Assembly: GCF_001279725.1 (NCBI RefSeq) | Contig: NZ_LGDE01000024.1 | Coordinates: forward strand, 62,001-126,000 | Origin: Streptomyces sp. WM4235 | GTDB lineage: Bacteria; Actinomycetota; Actinomycetes; Streptomycetales; Streptomycetaceae | Length of the DNA: 64,000 bases | Direction of reading: 5' to 3' | Shown: in pieces, positions 1-10,360 of the stretch | How positions within the stretch are numbered: position 1 is the first letter of the stretch | Layout of the letters: each line of letters begins with the position of its first letter | Translations under genes and position numbers: made by a program | The notes under the pieces: model-generated | The model's input: the letters and a program-made list of their open reading frames with translations, nothing else | The model's database searches: none | What the model was told of the DNA's origin: nothing

Positions 1-543
<543 letters not shown>

Positions 544-628
544 TCCCCCTCGTTCCCGGAGCCCCGACCGGAGTGCGTACGACGGGCGGGGTTCGTTCCC
601 CGGACCGGAGTTCGTTCGCCGGGCGGGG

Positions 629-2308
<1,680 letters not shown>

Positions 2309-2375
2309 TCAGGCATGGCGAACCGGCCACGACGCACCGCCCGACGGCCGGAAGGTCCCCCTTGGGGGCGGAACC

Positions 2376-3518
2376 TCAGAGCAGCTCGCGCAGGCGCTCG
2401 GCGAGCAGGTCCCAGCGCCACTTCTCCTCGACCCACGCGCGGCCCCGCTCGCCCATGCCGCGGCGCAGCTCCGGGTCCAGCAGCAGGGTGGCGATCCGGT
2501 CGGCCGCCTCCTCCGGGGAGCCGCCCCGGACCACCCAGCCGGTCTCCCCGTCCAGCACCGCGTCGGGGGCGCCGCCCGAGTCGCCCGCGACCACCGGGAG
2601 CCCCGTCGCGGAGGCCTCCAGGTACACGATCCCGAGCCCCTCGACGTCCAGTCCCCCGCGCCGGGTCCGGCACGGCATCGCGAAGACGTCACCGGCGCCG
2701 TAGTGCGCGGGCAGCTCCGACCACGGGACCGCCCCGGTGAAGACCACGGAGTCGGCCACGCCCGTGTCGGCCGCGAGCCGGCGCAGGTCGGCCTCGTACG
2801 GGCCGCCGCCCACGATCAGCAGCACGGCGTCGGGCACCGCGGCCAGGATCCGGGGCATGGCCTCGATGAGGGTGTCCTGTCCCTTGCGCGGGACCAGCCG
2901 GGACACGCACACCACCACGGGCCGCTCGGCGAGCCCGAGCCGCGCCCGGACCTCGGCCCCGCCCGACCCCGGGTGGAAGGTCTTCTCGTCGACGCCCGGC
3001 GGGAGTTGGACCATCCGGGCGGCCGCCCGGTCCGTGACCGCCGAGGCGATCCGCGCGCGGGTGTACTCCCCCAGGTAGGTCAGGGTGTCGGTGCCCTCGC
3101 CGATCCGCCGCAGCAACTGCCGCGCGGCCGGCAACTGGGCCCAGCCGGCCTCGTGCCCGTGCGTGGTCGCGACCAGCCGGCGCGCGCCCGCCCGGCGCAG
3201 CGCGGGCCCCATCAGCCCGAGCGGCGCGGCCGCGCCGAACCACACCGACTCGCAGCCGTGTTCGCGCAGCAGGCCGACGGCCCGCCGGGTCACCCGCGGG
3301 GTCGGCAGCAGCATCGTCGTGCGGTCGCGCACCACCTGGAAGGGCTGCTCCGCGTCGAAGGCCTCGGTGGCCTCGCGGCCCTCGGCGCCGTGCTTCCAGG
3401 TGGAGGTGTAGACGACGATCCGGTCGGGATCCAGGCGCAGCGCCATGTTGTGCAGGAAGGCCTGGATGCCGCCGGGTCGCGGCGGGAAGTCGTTGGTCAC
3501 GATCAGCGTCTTGTGCAT
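2376..3518 (-). CDS. GT4 glycosyltransferase, PimB'-like
   Basis: 380 aa, GT-B fold. The N-terminal motif VTNDFPPRPGGIQAF and C-terminal domain (VCVSRLVPRKGQDTLIEA; GLGIVYLEASATGLPVVAG, the E-x7-E region) are typical of GT4 retaining transferases. The N-terminus resembles mycobacterial PimB', the GDP-mannose-dependent mannosyltransferase that makes phosphatidylinositol dimannoside, so phosphatidylinositol mannoside synthesis is the likely role; this is inferred from family resemblance only. No Shine-Dalgarno site precedes the ATG. A TACTTT -10-like hexamer lies 8 nt upstream (3527-3532), suggesting a leaderless transcript. Confidence 0.85.
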   Translation of the reverse strand: MHKTLIVTNDFPPRPGGIQAFLHNMALRLDPDRIVVYTSTWKHGAEGREATEAFDAEQPFQVVRDRTTMLLPTPRVTRRAVGLLREHGCESVWFGAAAPLGLMGPALRRAGARRLVATTHGHEAGWAQLPAARQLLRRIGEGTDTLTYLGEYTRARIASAVTDRAAARMVQLPPGVDEKTFHPGSGGAEVRARLGLAERPVVVCVSRLVPRKGQDTLIEAMPRILAAVPDAVLLIVGGGPYEADLRRLAADTGVADSVVFTGAVPWSELPAHYGAGDVFAMPCRTRRGGLDVEGLGIVYLEASATGLPVVAGDSGGAPDAVLDGETGWVVRGGSPEEAADRIATLLLDPELRRGMGERGRAWVEEKWRWDLLAERLRELL

Positions 3519-3634
3519 CGTCAGCCAAAGTACCGGACGGTCCGGCGCGCACCCGCGCGGTCCCCGCCGAGCCTGTCCGCCCGCGCCGGCACGCCCCCTG
3601 CCCAGGCCTGGCGGGGTATCCCCGCGGCCGGGGG

Positions 3635-4753
3635 CTACCGGGCTCCCAGTTCCCCGCTCAGGGCCGCCTGCCAGGCCGTCGTCAGGCCCGCCAGGTCGCC
3701 GCCGATCGTGTCCGCCAGCGCCGTGGGCAGCGGCTCGCGGCCCGCCGACTCGTAGAGCCGGACCAGCGTGGCGTCGCCCCACTTGGCCGCGATCAGCCGG
3801 CAGGCCAGCCAGGAGCCCTCGTACGCGCGCGCCAGCGCGTCCGGGTCCCCGCCGAACGCGAAGGCCTCGTTCGAGGGCAGCGCGGCCGGCAGTTCGCCGC
3901 GCCGCACCGCCCGCCCCAGCGCGGGCGCCGCCTCGGCCGGCGTGCTCGGGGTGTCCCGGTAGGCCACCCAGTCCGCGAAGCCCTCGGACAGCCACAGGGG
4001 GGTCCCGGCGGTGGTCGCGGCGCGGGTGGCCACGTGGGTGACCTCGTGGGTGAGCACGATCCGGCGGCCCGCCCCCGACAACTGGGCGTACCCCTCGGGG
4101 TTGACGACCACCCGGTCGGCCGGCGCGGGCCCGGCGCCCGCCTTGCCGGTGGTGACGGCCCCCATGCCCCGGTACGCGGCGGCGGGCTGCCCCAGCAGTG
4201 CGGCCATGGCGTCCAGCGTGCCCGGGACCAGCACCACCACCCGCCCCGCCCAGGGTCCCGGCCAGGCGGAGTCGACGGCGGGCACCGCCCGGTCGGCCTC
4301 GGCGGCGATCCCGGACAGGGTCTGCCGGGTCTGTCCCACGCCGAGCACCAGCGCGTGCGCGCCCCGGACCACGGTCGGGTCGCCCTGGTCCCACAGTTGC
4401 GGCGGGGCTCCGGGGGCGGGCCGGTCGCCGGTCACCCGCCAGGTCCCGTCGTCCCGGGTCAGGTCGACCTCGCGCGCCGACTCGGCGGGGGCCGCGTCGT
4501 GGCCGGTCAGCCGGTAGTGGAGCCGGGCCCGCGCGAGTGCACGGTCACCGTCCCGGCGGACCGAGGTGACCTCGTACGACCAGCCCTCCAGCGGGATCCC
4601 GGCGAGGCGCGCGGGCGGGGCCGAGGACCAGTCGGCCACGGCACGCCGGACGCCGGGGTCCAGGGGTGCGGCGCCGGACAGGCCGCATCCGACCAGGAGC
4701 GCGCACAGCAGCAGGGGCAGGACTCGTACGACCGGCCGATGACGCGGGAGCAT
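3635..4753 (-). CDS. Lipoprotein with HExxH metallopeptidase motif
   Basis: 372 aa. The signal peptide ends in lipobox LLVGC (Cys about residue 23), so it should be anchored on the outer face of the membrane. The N-terminal half looks like an NTF2/Mce-type beta-rich region. Around residue 240, LTHEVTHVATR gives a zincin HExxH, followed about 20 residues later by LWLSEGFADWVAY, whose Glu could be the third zinc ligand (gluzincin arrangement). The substrate is unknown. The start is ATG with a TACGAT hexamer 6 nt upstream (4760-4765) and no ribosome-binding site, so probably leaderless. Confidence 0.8.
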   Translation of the reverse strand: MLPRHRPVVRVLPLLLCALLVGCGLSGAAPLDPGVRRAVADWSSAPPARLAGIPLEGWSYEVTSVRRDGDRALARARLHYRLTGHDAAPAESAREVDLTRDDGTWRVTGDRPAPGAPPQLWDQGDPTVVRGAHALVLGVGQTRQTLSGIAAEADRAVPAVDSAWPGPWAGRVVVLVPGTLDAMAALLGQPAAAYRGMGAVTTGKAGAGPAPADRVVVNPEGYAQLSGAGRRIVLTHEVTHVATRAATTAGTPLWLSEGFADWVAYRDTPSTPAEAAPALGRAVRRGELPAALPSNEAFAFGGDPDALARAYEGSWLACRLIAAKWGDATLVRLYESAGREPLPTALADTIGGDLAGLTTAWQAALSGELGAR

Positions 4754-4777
4754 CGGTCGATCGTACGCAGCGTCCGC

Positions 4778-5821
4778 CTAGGGCCGTGTCACCGAGGACA
4801 CCGGCATCATGCCGACGGGGTCGTAGCGCACCCGCGCGCCCGGGTAGGGGGCGTGGACCACCTGGCCGTTGCCGACGTACATGCCGACGTGGCTGGCGTC
4901 CGAGCGGTACGTCACCAGGTCGCCGGGCCGGGCCTGCGACAGCGGCACCTGCCGGCCCGCGTGCCGCTGCGCCTGCGAGGTGCGCGGCAGCGAGACGCCG
5001 GCCTGGCGGTAGGACCACACCATCAGCCCGGAACAGTCGAAGCCGGAGGGGCCGGTGGAACCCCACACGTACGGGCGACCCACGGCGGCCCGGGCCGCCA
5101 TCACGGCGGTCGCGGCCCGGCCCGAGGACGCGCCGGCGGAGGTGATCTCGGGGAACGGGCCGGGCCGGTCGCCGGAGCGCGAGGCGCGCTCGAAGTCGGC
5201 CCGTTCCCGCGAGGGCATCGCGTTCAGCAGCCGGCGGGCGGCGGCGAGCTTGGCGGTGACGGACCTCTTGTGTCGGGCGACGTCGGCGCGCAGGGCGTCC
5301 AGCTCGGCGAGCTTGTGGGAGGCCTCCCGGCGTTGCACGGCGATCCGGCGCTGCTCGTCGCGGAGTTCGTCGAGTTGGTCGGCCTGGCGGTCGCCGAGCC
5401 GGCCGAGGACGGCCGCCTTGTCGAGGTAGTCGTCGGGGTTGTCCGACAGCATCAGCGAGAGGGTGGGGTCCATGCCGTCCGAGCGGTACTGGGCTCCGGC
5501 GAAGGCGCCGAGGACCCCGCGCATGGTGTTGATGCGGTCCTGGCCCCGGGCGACGGAGTCCTGGGCACGGCTGATCTCGGCGCGGAGCCGGTCGGCCTTC
5601 TCGCCGGCCTCGTTGAACCGCTCGGTGGCCTGTTCGGCTTCCTCGAAGAGCCGGTCGACCCGGGCGCGGGCGCCCGCCGAGGGGTCCTGCGGGAGACCGG
5701 GGGCCGCGCCGGCGGGTGCTCCCGTCAGGGCGACCGCGACGGTGGCCGCTGCGGCGGTGAGGACGGAGATCTTCGTGTTCCGGTCGAGGCCGGTGAGGCC
5801 GGACCGGCGATGGGACGCCAC
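4778..5821 (-). CDS. NlpC/P60 cell-wall endopeptidase (paralogue 1)
   Basis: 347 aa: signal peptide (cleavage near GAPAGAAPG), a long coiled-coil region (about 45-205), then an NlpC/P60 domain with FDCSGLMVWSY (catalytic Cys), SHVGMYVGNG (His) and VVHAPYPG (third polar residue). Such enzymes cut D-gamma-Glu-diamino acid bonds in peptidoglycan stem peptides; the coiled coil commonly holds the enzyme inactive until a partner engages. GTG start at 5821 is supported by GGAAGGGAG about 9 nt upstream. The gene lies just downstream of a second, related hydrolase in the same orientation. Confidence 0.92.
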   Translation of the reverse strand: MASHRRSGLTGLDRNTKISVLTAAAATVAVALTGAPAGAAPGLPQDPSAGARARVDRLFEEAEQATERFNEAGEKADRLRAEISRAQDSVARGQDRINTMRGVLGAFAGAQYRSDGMDPTLSLMLSDNPDDYLDKAAVLGRLGDRQADQLDELRDEQRRIAVQRREASHKLAELDALRADVARHKRSVTAKLAAARRLLNAMPSRERADFERASRSGDRPGPFPEITSAGASSGRAATAVMAARAAVGRPYVWGSTGPSGFDCSGLMVWSYRQAGVSLPRTSQAQRHAGRQVPLSQARPGDLVTYRSDASHVGMYVGNGQVVHAPYPGARVRYDPVGMMPVSSVTRP

Positions 5822-6074
5822 GTGGAACCGCTCCCTTCCGCTTGCGCGGGGCCCGGGTCCGCCCTCCGTGGACGGCCGTGTGCCGGGTTCCGCGCTGGCA
5901 GACAGTAGCGGCGCGACGGGGCGCCGACCAACGACCGTCGGGGGCCGGACACACGGGCGCCCCGCAGGAGACGCAGGTCACCGGCGGGGCGTGCGGTCAC
6001 GGCGGGGCCGCGCAATTCGCCCGGATGGGCGGTGTCCGGCACGCCTCCCCGGTGCGGGGAGGCGCCGGGCGGGG

Positions 6075-7115
6075 TCAGCCGACGCGGACGCCGAACTGGA
6101 AGGGCATGTTCCTCATGGCTTCGTACTTGACGCCGCCCCTGGGGTTGGAGGCGTGGAAGACCTGGCCGTTGCCCGCGTAGAGGCCGACGTGGTGCAGGTC
6201 GTCGTAGAAGAAGACCAGGTCACCGGGCTGGAGCTGGCTCTCGCCGATGCGCGTGCCGTCGTTGACCTGCGTGAAGGTGGTGCGGCTGATCTGGACGCCG
6301 GCCTGTCCGTAGGCCCACTGCGCCAGGCTGGAGCAGTCCCAGTACGCCATGCCGGTGGAGCCCAGGTTGTAGCCCTTGCCCTCCTGGGTCAGGGCGGCGG
6401 CGAGCGCCTGCGCGGCCCGCCCGGAGCCCTTCACCGCACCGGGCTTGGCGCCCCCGCCGGCGGCCTTGGCGGCCTCCTCGCCCGCCTTGGCCTCCGCGGC
6501 CTTCAGCTGCGAACGCTCCTGCTCCGTCAGCGAGTTGAGGTGGGCCTGGGCCTCGGCGAGCTTGCGCTGGGCGGTGGTCTTCTTCTCGGCCAGTTCCTTG
6601 CGGGTGGCGTCGAGGTCGGCGAGCTTGGTCCCGGCCTCCGCGCGCTGCTGCGCCAGGGTCCTCTGCTTGGTCTGGATCTGGGATATCGCCTCGACCTGCT
6701 TGCCGCTCATCTGCTGGAGCATGGAGGACTTGTCGAGGTAGTCCTGGGGGTTCTCGGAGAGGAACAGTTGCAGCGACTGGTCGAGGCCGCCGCCGCGGTA
6801 CTGGGCCGTGGCCATCGAACCGAGCGTGCTGCGCAGGTCGTTGAGCTCCGCCTGGCCGCGCGCGACCTGGTCCTGGAGCCGGCCGATCTCCTTCTCCAGC
6901 TTGTCCTGGCGGTCCTTGGCCGCGTTGGCCTTCTCGCCGGCCTGCTCGGACTCCTCGTAGAGGGCGTCGACCTGTTCCTTGACCTCGTCCTTCTTCGGCT
7001 TGTCCGGGGCGGCGTGGGCCGACTGGGCGGAGAGGGCGACGGCCGCGGTGGCGAGGGCGGTGAGGACGCTCACGCGCGTGCGGGTCGGCGGCTTGGGTCG
7101 ACGGTGGGACGCCAC
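6075..7115 (-). CDS. NlpC/P60 cell-wall endopeptidase (paralogue 2)
   Basis: 346 aa with the same plan as its neighbour: a start reading ASHRR, signal peptide ending AQSAHAAP, coiled coil (about 40-215), NlpC/P60 domain with YWDCSSLAQWAY (Cys), HHVGLYAGNG (His) and FHASNPRGG. GTG 7115 is preferred over ATG 7133 because AAGGAG sits 9 nt before the GTG and because the paralogue begins at the equivalent ASHRR position; ATG 7133 has no good site. The shared MASHRR start and domain order indicate tandem duplication followed by divergence. A promoter is visible at 7223-7252. Confidence 0.92.
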   Translation of the reverse strand: MASHRRPKPPTRTRVSVLTALATAAVALSAQSAHAAPDKPKKDEVKEQVDALYEESEQAGEKANAAKDRQDKLEKEIGRLQDQVARGQAELNDLRSTLGSMATAQYRGGGLDQSLQLFLSENPQDYLDKSSMLQQMSGKQVEAISQIQTKQRTLAQQRAEAGTKLADLDATRKELAEKKTTAQRKLAEAQAHLNSLTEQERSQLKAAEAKAGEEAAKAAGGGAKPGAVKGSGRAAQALAAALTQEGKGYNLGSTGMAYWDCSSLAQWAYGQAGVQISRTTFTQVNDGTRIGESQLQPGDLVFFYDDLHHVGLYAGNGQVFHASNPRGGVKYEAMRNMPFQFGVRVG

Positions 7116-7222
7116 GAACGCGAGCTCCTTCATCCTGGAGCCGCCGAAGAGGGTCACACACTCGGCAGCGCGCCTTCGCCGACACCCCGAATGAGTGAAC
7201 GACCGCACGAAGGTTTGAACAG

Positions 7223-7252
7223 ACCCTAGTGACCCGGCTGTGATCAGTTCAA
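7223..7252 (-). promoter_or_regulatory. Promoter of NlpC/P60 paralogue 2
   Basis: TTGAAC (-35, 7247-7252) and TAGGGT (-10, 7223-7228) are separated by 18 bp on the minus strand, about 110 nt before the GTG start. The match to the vegetative sigma consensus is good; the transcription start is not proven. The leader between them contains no riboswitch that I recognise. Confidence 0.5.
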
Positions 7253-7402
7253 ATCCCCGAAGGCAAAATTCCGGTCGCCGACCGGCTTCTTTACCGTCTT
7301 CGCACGCTCCGTACCGGTCAGTTGACGGTACGTTCCCTTCACTGGCCCACCAATACCGGCATTGCGCACAGCCGTTGCAGGAAGGGACAGAAGCCGCAGG
7401 TA

Positions 7403-8764
7403 CTACGAAACTCGGGCGAGCCGCTTCAGCAGCAGCGCGGACGTCACCGGCCGGGCACCCGCCTTCGCCACCCCGTCCGCGACCTCCCGGTCCGTGGAGA
7501 CCACGACCACGGGCCGGCCGGCGGGCTCGGCCCGCACCAACTGGCGGATCAGCTCGTCCGCCGTCACCCCCGCCTTGGAGAACAGCACCCGCACCCCGCG
7601 CGGCGGGGCGAGCAGCACCGGCGCCGCCAGTTCCGCGCCGTCGAAGACACACGTCATCTCCGCACCCGTCTGCGCGGCCAGCATCGAGAGGCCGCCGAGC
7701 AGCCGGAGCCGCTGCTTCTCCAGCGGCATCGTCGGATAGCCGGTCTTGGTCACGTTGTAGCCGTCGATCACCAGATGCGCCTGGGGCAGCGCCAACAACT
7801 GGTCCAGCAGCGCCGGATCGGTCTCCGACAAGGCCCGCGCCGCGATGTCCTTCGGGGTCATCCGGCCCGGCTCCACCGCCTCCACGGTGTCCGCGGGCCG
7901 GGTGGACACGGGCGGCAGCGCCAGCTCGCGGCGCAGTCCGGCCGCCGCGTCCAACACGGTGTCCAGGAGCAGCCGCAGCCGCATGTCCTCGATGCTGCGT
8001 CCCTCGCGGGTGGCCCGGCGCGAGGTCTCCAGCGCCGATTCCACCTCCGCGAGGCGGGACTTGAGCCGCCGCGTCTCGCTCTCGGCGGCCGTCACCTGCG
8101 CCGCCGCCTCACCGCGGATCCCGTCGATCTCGGCGTTGATCTTGCGCAGCGCGGCCTCGCCTCGCTTGACGTCGCTGAGGGCGCTGCGCAGTTTGCGCTG
8201 AAGCGATTCCGCTTCCTTGCGCGCCGCGTCCAGCTCGCCGCGCACCTGCTCACCGCCGCTGCGCTGCAGTTCGCGTACGTGCGCCAGCTCCTCGCGGAGC
8301 CGCTCCAGTTCGCGCCGGGTCTCGTCGCCGACCCGCTCGGCGTCGGCGCGCTGCGCCTCCTCGCCGGCGGCGGCCACCAGCTTGACCCAGCCGGCCGGCC
8401 GCAGCACGTACGCGGCGGCCGCCACGTCCAGCGGATCGGCGGCGGCGGGCGGGGCCCCGGACTCCAGGGCCCCGGCCAGCTCGGCCTGGGCCTCGCGGAG
8501 CTTCTCGGCGACCCGGCCGCGGAAGACGGCGTCCGTCTCCACCGCCGCGGCCATCGCGTTGCCCGCGAACTTGGCACGCCGGGTCGGGGTGAACCGGGCG
8601 TACTGGCGCAGCTGCGCCGGGAGGTCCCCGACCGTCAGTCCGCCGAAGGCGTCCGAGACGAGGGCGACGACCCTGCGCCGCACGCCTTCCGGCAGCGGGC
8701 GGTCGAGCACCTCGGCGGCGTCGCCGGCCGCGTCGGCCGGCTCAGCGCCGCTTGCTGGCTCCAC
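7403..8764 (-). CDS. NYN-domain (PIN-like) RNA-binding or nuclease protein
   Basis: 453 aa. Three parts: an N-terminal helical region with RRAKFAGNAM, a long coiled coil (about 150-260, rich in Glu/Arg/Ala heptads), and a C-terminal NYN domain of the YacP type (LVIDGYNVTKTGYP; later MTCVFDG and VVVVSTDREVAD supply the acidic metal-binding residues). YacP/Rae1-type proteins are ribosome-associated endoribonucleases, so RNA cleavage is plausible. The coiled-coil extension is the actinobacterial form. Start is GTG 8764. A small zinc-ribbon gene lies upstream on the same strand. Confidence 0.85.
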   Translation of the reverse strand: MEPASGAEPADAAGDAAEVLDRPLPEGVRRRVVALVSDAFGGLTVGDLPAQLRQYARFTPTRRAKFAGNAMAAAVETDAVFRGRVAEKLREAQAELAGALESGAPPAAADPLDVAAAAYVLRPAGWVKLVAAAGEEAQRADAERVGDETRRELERLREELAHVRELQRSGGEQVRGELDAARKEAESLQRKLRSALSDVKRGEAALRKINAEIDGIRGEAAAQVTAAESETRRLKSRLAEVESALETSRRATREGRSIEDMRLRLLLDTVLDAAAGLRRELALPPVSTRPADTVEAVEPGRMTPKDIAARALSETDPALLDQLLALPQAHLVIDGYNVTKTGYPTMPLEKQRLRLLGGLSMLAAQTGAEMTCVFDGAELAAPVLLAPPRGVRVLFSKAGVTADELIRQLVRAEPAGRPVVVVSTDREVADGVAKAGARPVTSALLLKRLARVS

Positions 8765-8807
8765 AATCCGTCACCCCTACCGTGATCTACCTGTGGGCCC
8801 GGCTCCT

Positions 8808-9047
8808 TCAGGAGTCCGCGCCCGGCCTGTCCACGAGCTCGATCTGGTCCACCGCGTTGCACCAGCGACAGCGAACCGACTCGATGGTCTCATTGACCAC
8901 CTCTCGCTCCTCGACCTTGGGCTCCCCGGCGAGGTCCAGGTGGATGTACTCCACGACCTTCGACGAACGGGTCACGTCGAAACGCGTGAGGTTGCCGCAC
9001 AGGGTGCAGCGCCACCGGGTGGTGTCGGTCGGCTGGGGAACCGTCAT
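8808..9047 (-). CDS. Small zinc-ribbon protein
   Basis: 79 aa with two CxxC knuckles (WRCTLCGN and VRCRWCN) about 45 residues apart, consistent with one structural zinc. No catalytic features. ATG 9047 has GAGAGAGC about 7 nt upstream. It is 43 bp upstream of the NYN gene on the same strand and possibly co-transcribed. Function unknown; a protein- or RNA-binding adaptor is a guess. Confidence 0.75.
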   Translation of the reverse strand: MTVPQPTDTTRWRCTLCGNLTRFDVTRSSKVVEYIHLDLAGEPKVEEREVVNETIESVRCRWCNAVDQIELVDRPGADS

Positions 9048-9168
9048 CAGGCCGCTCTCTCCTTCGTGGCTCTTTCAGTTTCAATTAAAGCGGCCCGCTG
9101 AGCCGTACGGCGGACCGCAGCTTGTAACCCTACGGCCTGCCACCGCTCCGAGGGGGTCCGGTTGGGTC

Positions 9169-9903
9169 ATGCTCGGTCGCATGATCGTAAGGTGGCAGGC
9201 CGTCCGCGAGGCCTCCAGGGGCCCGGTGATCACCCATGCGCTGATCGCCGGCTGCTGCGTGGTGTTCCTCCTCGGTCCCGCCTCGGGCATGAATCCGGTC
9301 TACGGGACCGGCGACGAGCTGCTCGCGCGGGGCACCGACTACTTCCGGCGCTGGGGTGTGGTCCCCGATCAACTCCTCTCCGGATCGGCCAGGGCGCTGC
9401 TCACCCCGCTGACTGCGCTGTTCGTCCACGGCAGCTGGCTGCACCTGCTGGGCAACATGCTCTTCCTGTACGTCTTCGGCGCGATGACGGAGGCCCGGAT
9501 GGGCCGCCCGGCCTTCCTCGTCTTCTACGTCTGTACGGGCTACCTCGCCCTGGGCGCCTACGCGGCGGCCAACGCCTCCTCCGACCAGACCCTGGTCGGG
9601 GCGTCCGGCGCGATCTCCGCGGTGCTCGGGGCGTTCCTGTGCCTGTTCCCCCGCGCCCGGGTCACGAGCCTGTTCCCGTTCCTGTTCTTCCTGCCGCTGC
9701 GCTTCCCCGCCTGGATCGTGCTGGTGTTCTGGTTCGCGTTGCAGTGGGTGGCGGCGCACCGGGCGGAAAGCGGTCCGGGGGTCGCCTATCTGGCCCACGT
9801 GGTGGGCTTCTCCCTGGGCTTCGGCTACGCGTGGGTGCGCTACCGGCGTACGACTAGAGTGAGGCGACCAGTGACTGCCGGCGAGGGAGACAGCCAACCG
9901 TGA
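9169..9903 (+). CDS. Rhomboid intramembrane serine protease
   Basis: 244 aa, about six membrane segments. Seen: the L1-loop/TM2 motif HGSWLHLLGNMLFLYVFG, the catalytic Ser in LVGASGAISAVLG, and the catalytic His in YLAHVVGFSLGF. Rhomboids cleave transmembrane substrates within the bilayer. ATG 9169 (AGGGGG about 12 nt upstream) or ATG 9181 are both possible; the first is used here. The stop codon overlaps the next gene by four bases (GTGA at 9900), indicating translational coupling to a small Lrp-type protein. Confidence 0.92.
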   Translation: MLGRMIVRWQAVREASRGPVITHALIAGCCVVFLLGPASGMNPVYGTGDELLARGTDYFRRWGVVPDQLLSGSARALLTPLTALFVHGSWLHLLGNMLFLYVFGAMTEARMGRPAFLVFYVCTGYLALGAYAAANASSDQTLVGASGAISAVLGAFLCLFPRARVTSLFPFLFFLPLRFPAWIVLVFWFALQWVAAHRAESGPGVAYLAHVVGFSLGFGYAWVRYRRTTRVRRPVTAGEGDSQP

Positions 9904-10181
9904 TCACCGCGATCGTGCTCATCAAGACCAGCGTGGACCGGATCCCCGAGATCGCCGAGGCCATCGCCGCGCTGGACAGCGTCAGCGAGGTCTACTCCGT
10001 CACCGGCACCTACGACCTGATCGCCCTGGTCCGGGTGGCCCGCCACGAGAACCTCGCGGACATCATCCCGGGCAGCATCAGCAAGATCCCGGGCGTCGAG
10101 GCCACGGACACGCACGTGGCGTTCCGCACGTACTCCCAGCACGACCTGGAAGCCGCCTTCGCGATCGGCCTCGACGCGTAG
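9900..10181 (+). CDS. Stand-alone Lrp/AsnC effector-binding (RAM) domain protein
   Basis: 93 aa, only the alpha-beta RAM ligand-binding/dimerisation fold (VLIKTSVDRIPEIAEAIA, VYSVTGTYDLIALVRV, EATDTHVAFRTYS) without the DNA-binding helix-turn-helix. Such proteins assemble into rings and sense amino acids or related ligands. GTG start overlaps the rhomboid stop. Its role next to a protease is unknown. A terminator hairpin follows at 10231. Confidence 0.85.
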   Translation: MITAIVLIKTSVDRIPEIAEAIAALDSVSEVYSVTGTYDLIALVRVARHENLADIIPGSISKIPGVEATDTHVAFRTYSQHDLEAAFAIGLDA

Positions 10182-10230
10182 TTTCCGGCCCGGGCGTGTC
10201 GAGGCCCGGCAGCCCTCGCGACGACCGAAG

Positions 10231-10259
10231 GCCCCGGCGGGAGTCCTCCCGACCGGGGC
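10231..10259 (+). terminator. Terminator hairpin after the RAM-domain gene
   Basis: GC-rich inverted repeat: GCCCCGG plus CGGGAG pairs with CTCCCG plus CCGGGGC around a short loop. It lies about 50 nt after the stop codon. There is no long T-run, as usual in Streptomyces. Confidence 0.6.
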
Positions 10260-10360
10260 GCGCGGCGTTCAGGGGCCGACGCGGACGGTCGGCAGGGGGT
10301 TCGGGCGGTGGGCACGGGCTCAGGCGGACGACAACACCGGGTCGGACGGCCGGGACGGGC

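Noticed and set aside
4034..5908. Long plus-strand open frame opposite the lipoprotein and NlpC/P60 genes
   Set aside because: Low-complexity Gly/Arg/Ala product with no motif; complementary to well-supported genes.
7116..7402. Possible ydaO c-di-AMP riboswitch before an NlpC/P60 gene
   Set aside because: Such genes can carry one in actinobacteria, but I could not find the conserved paired elements in this leader.
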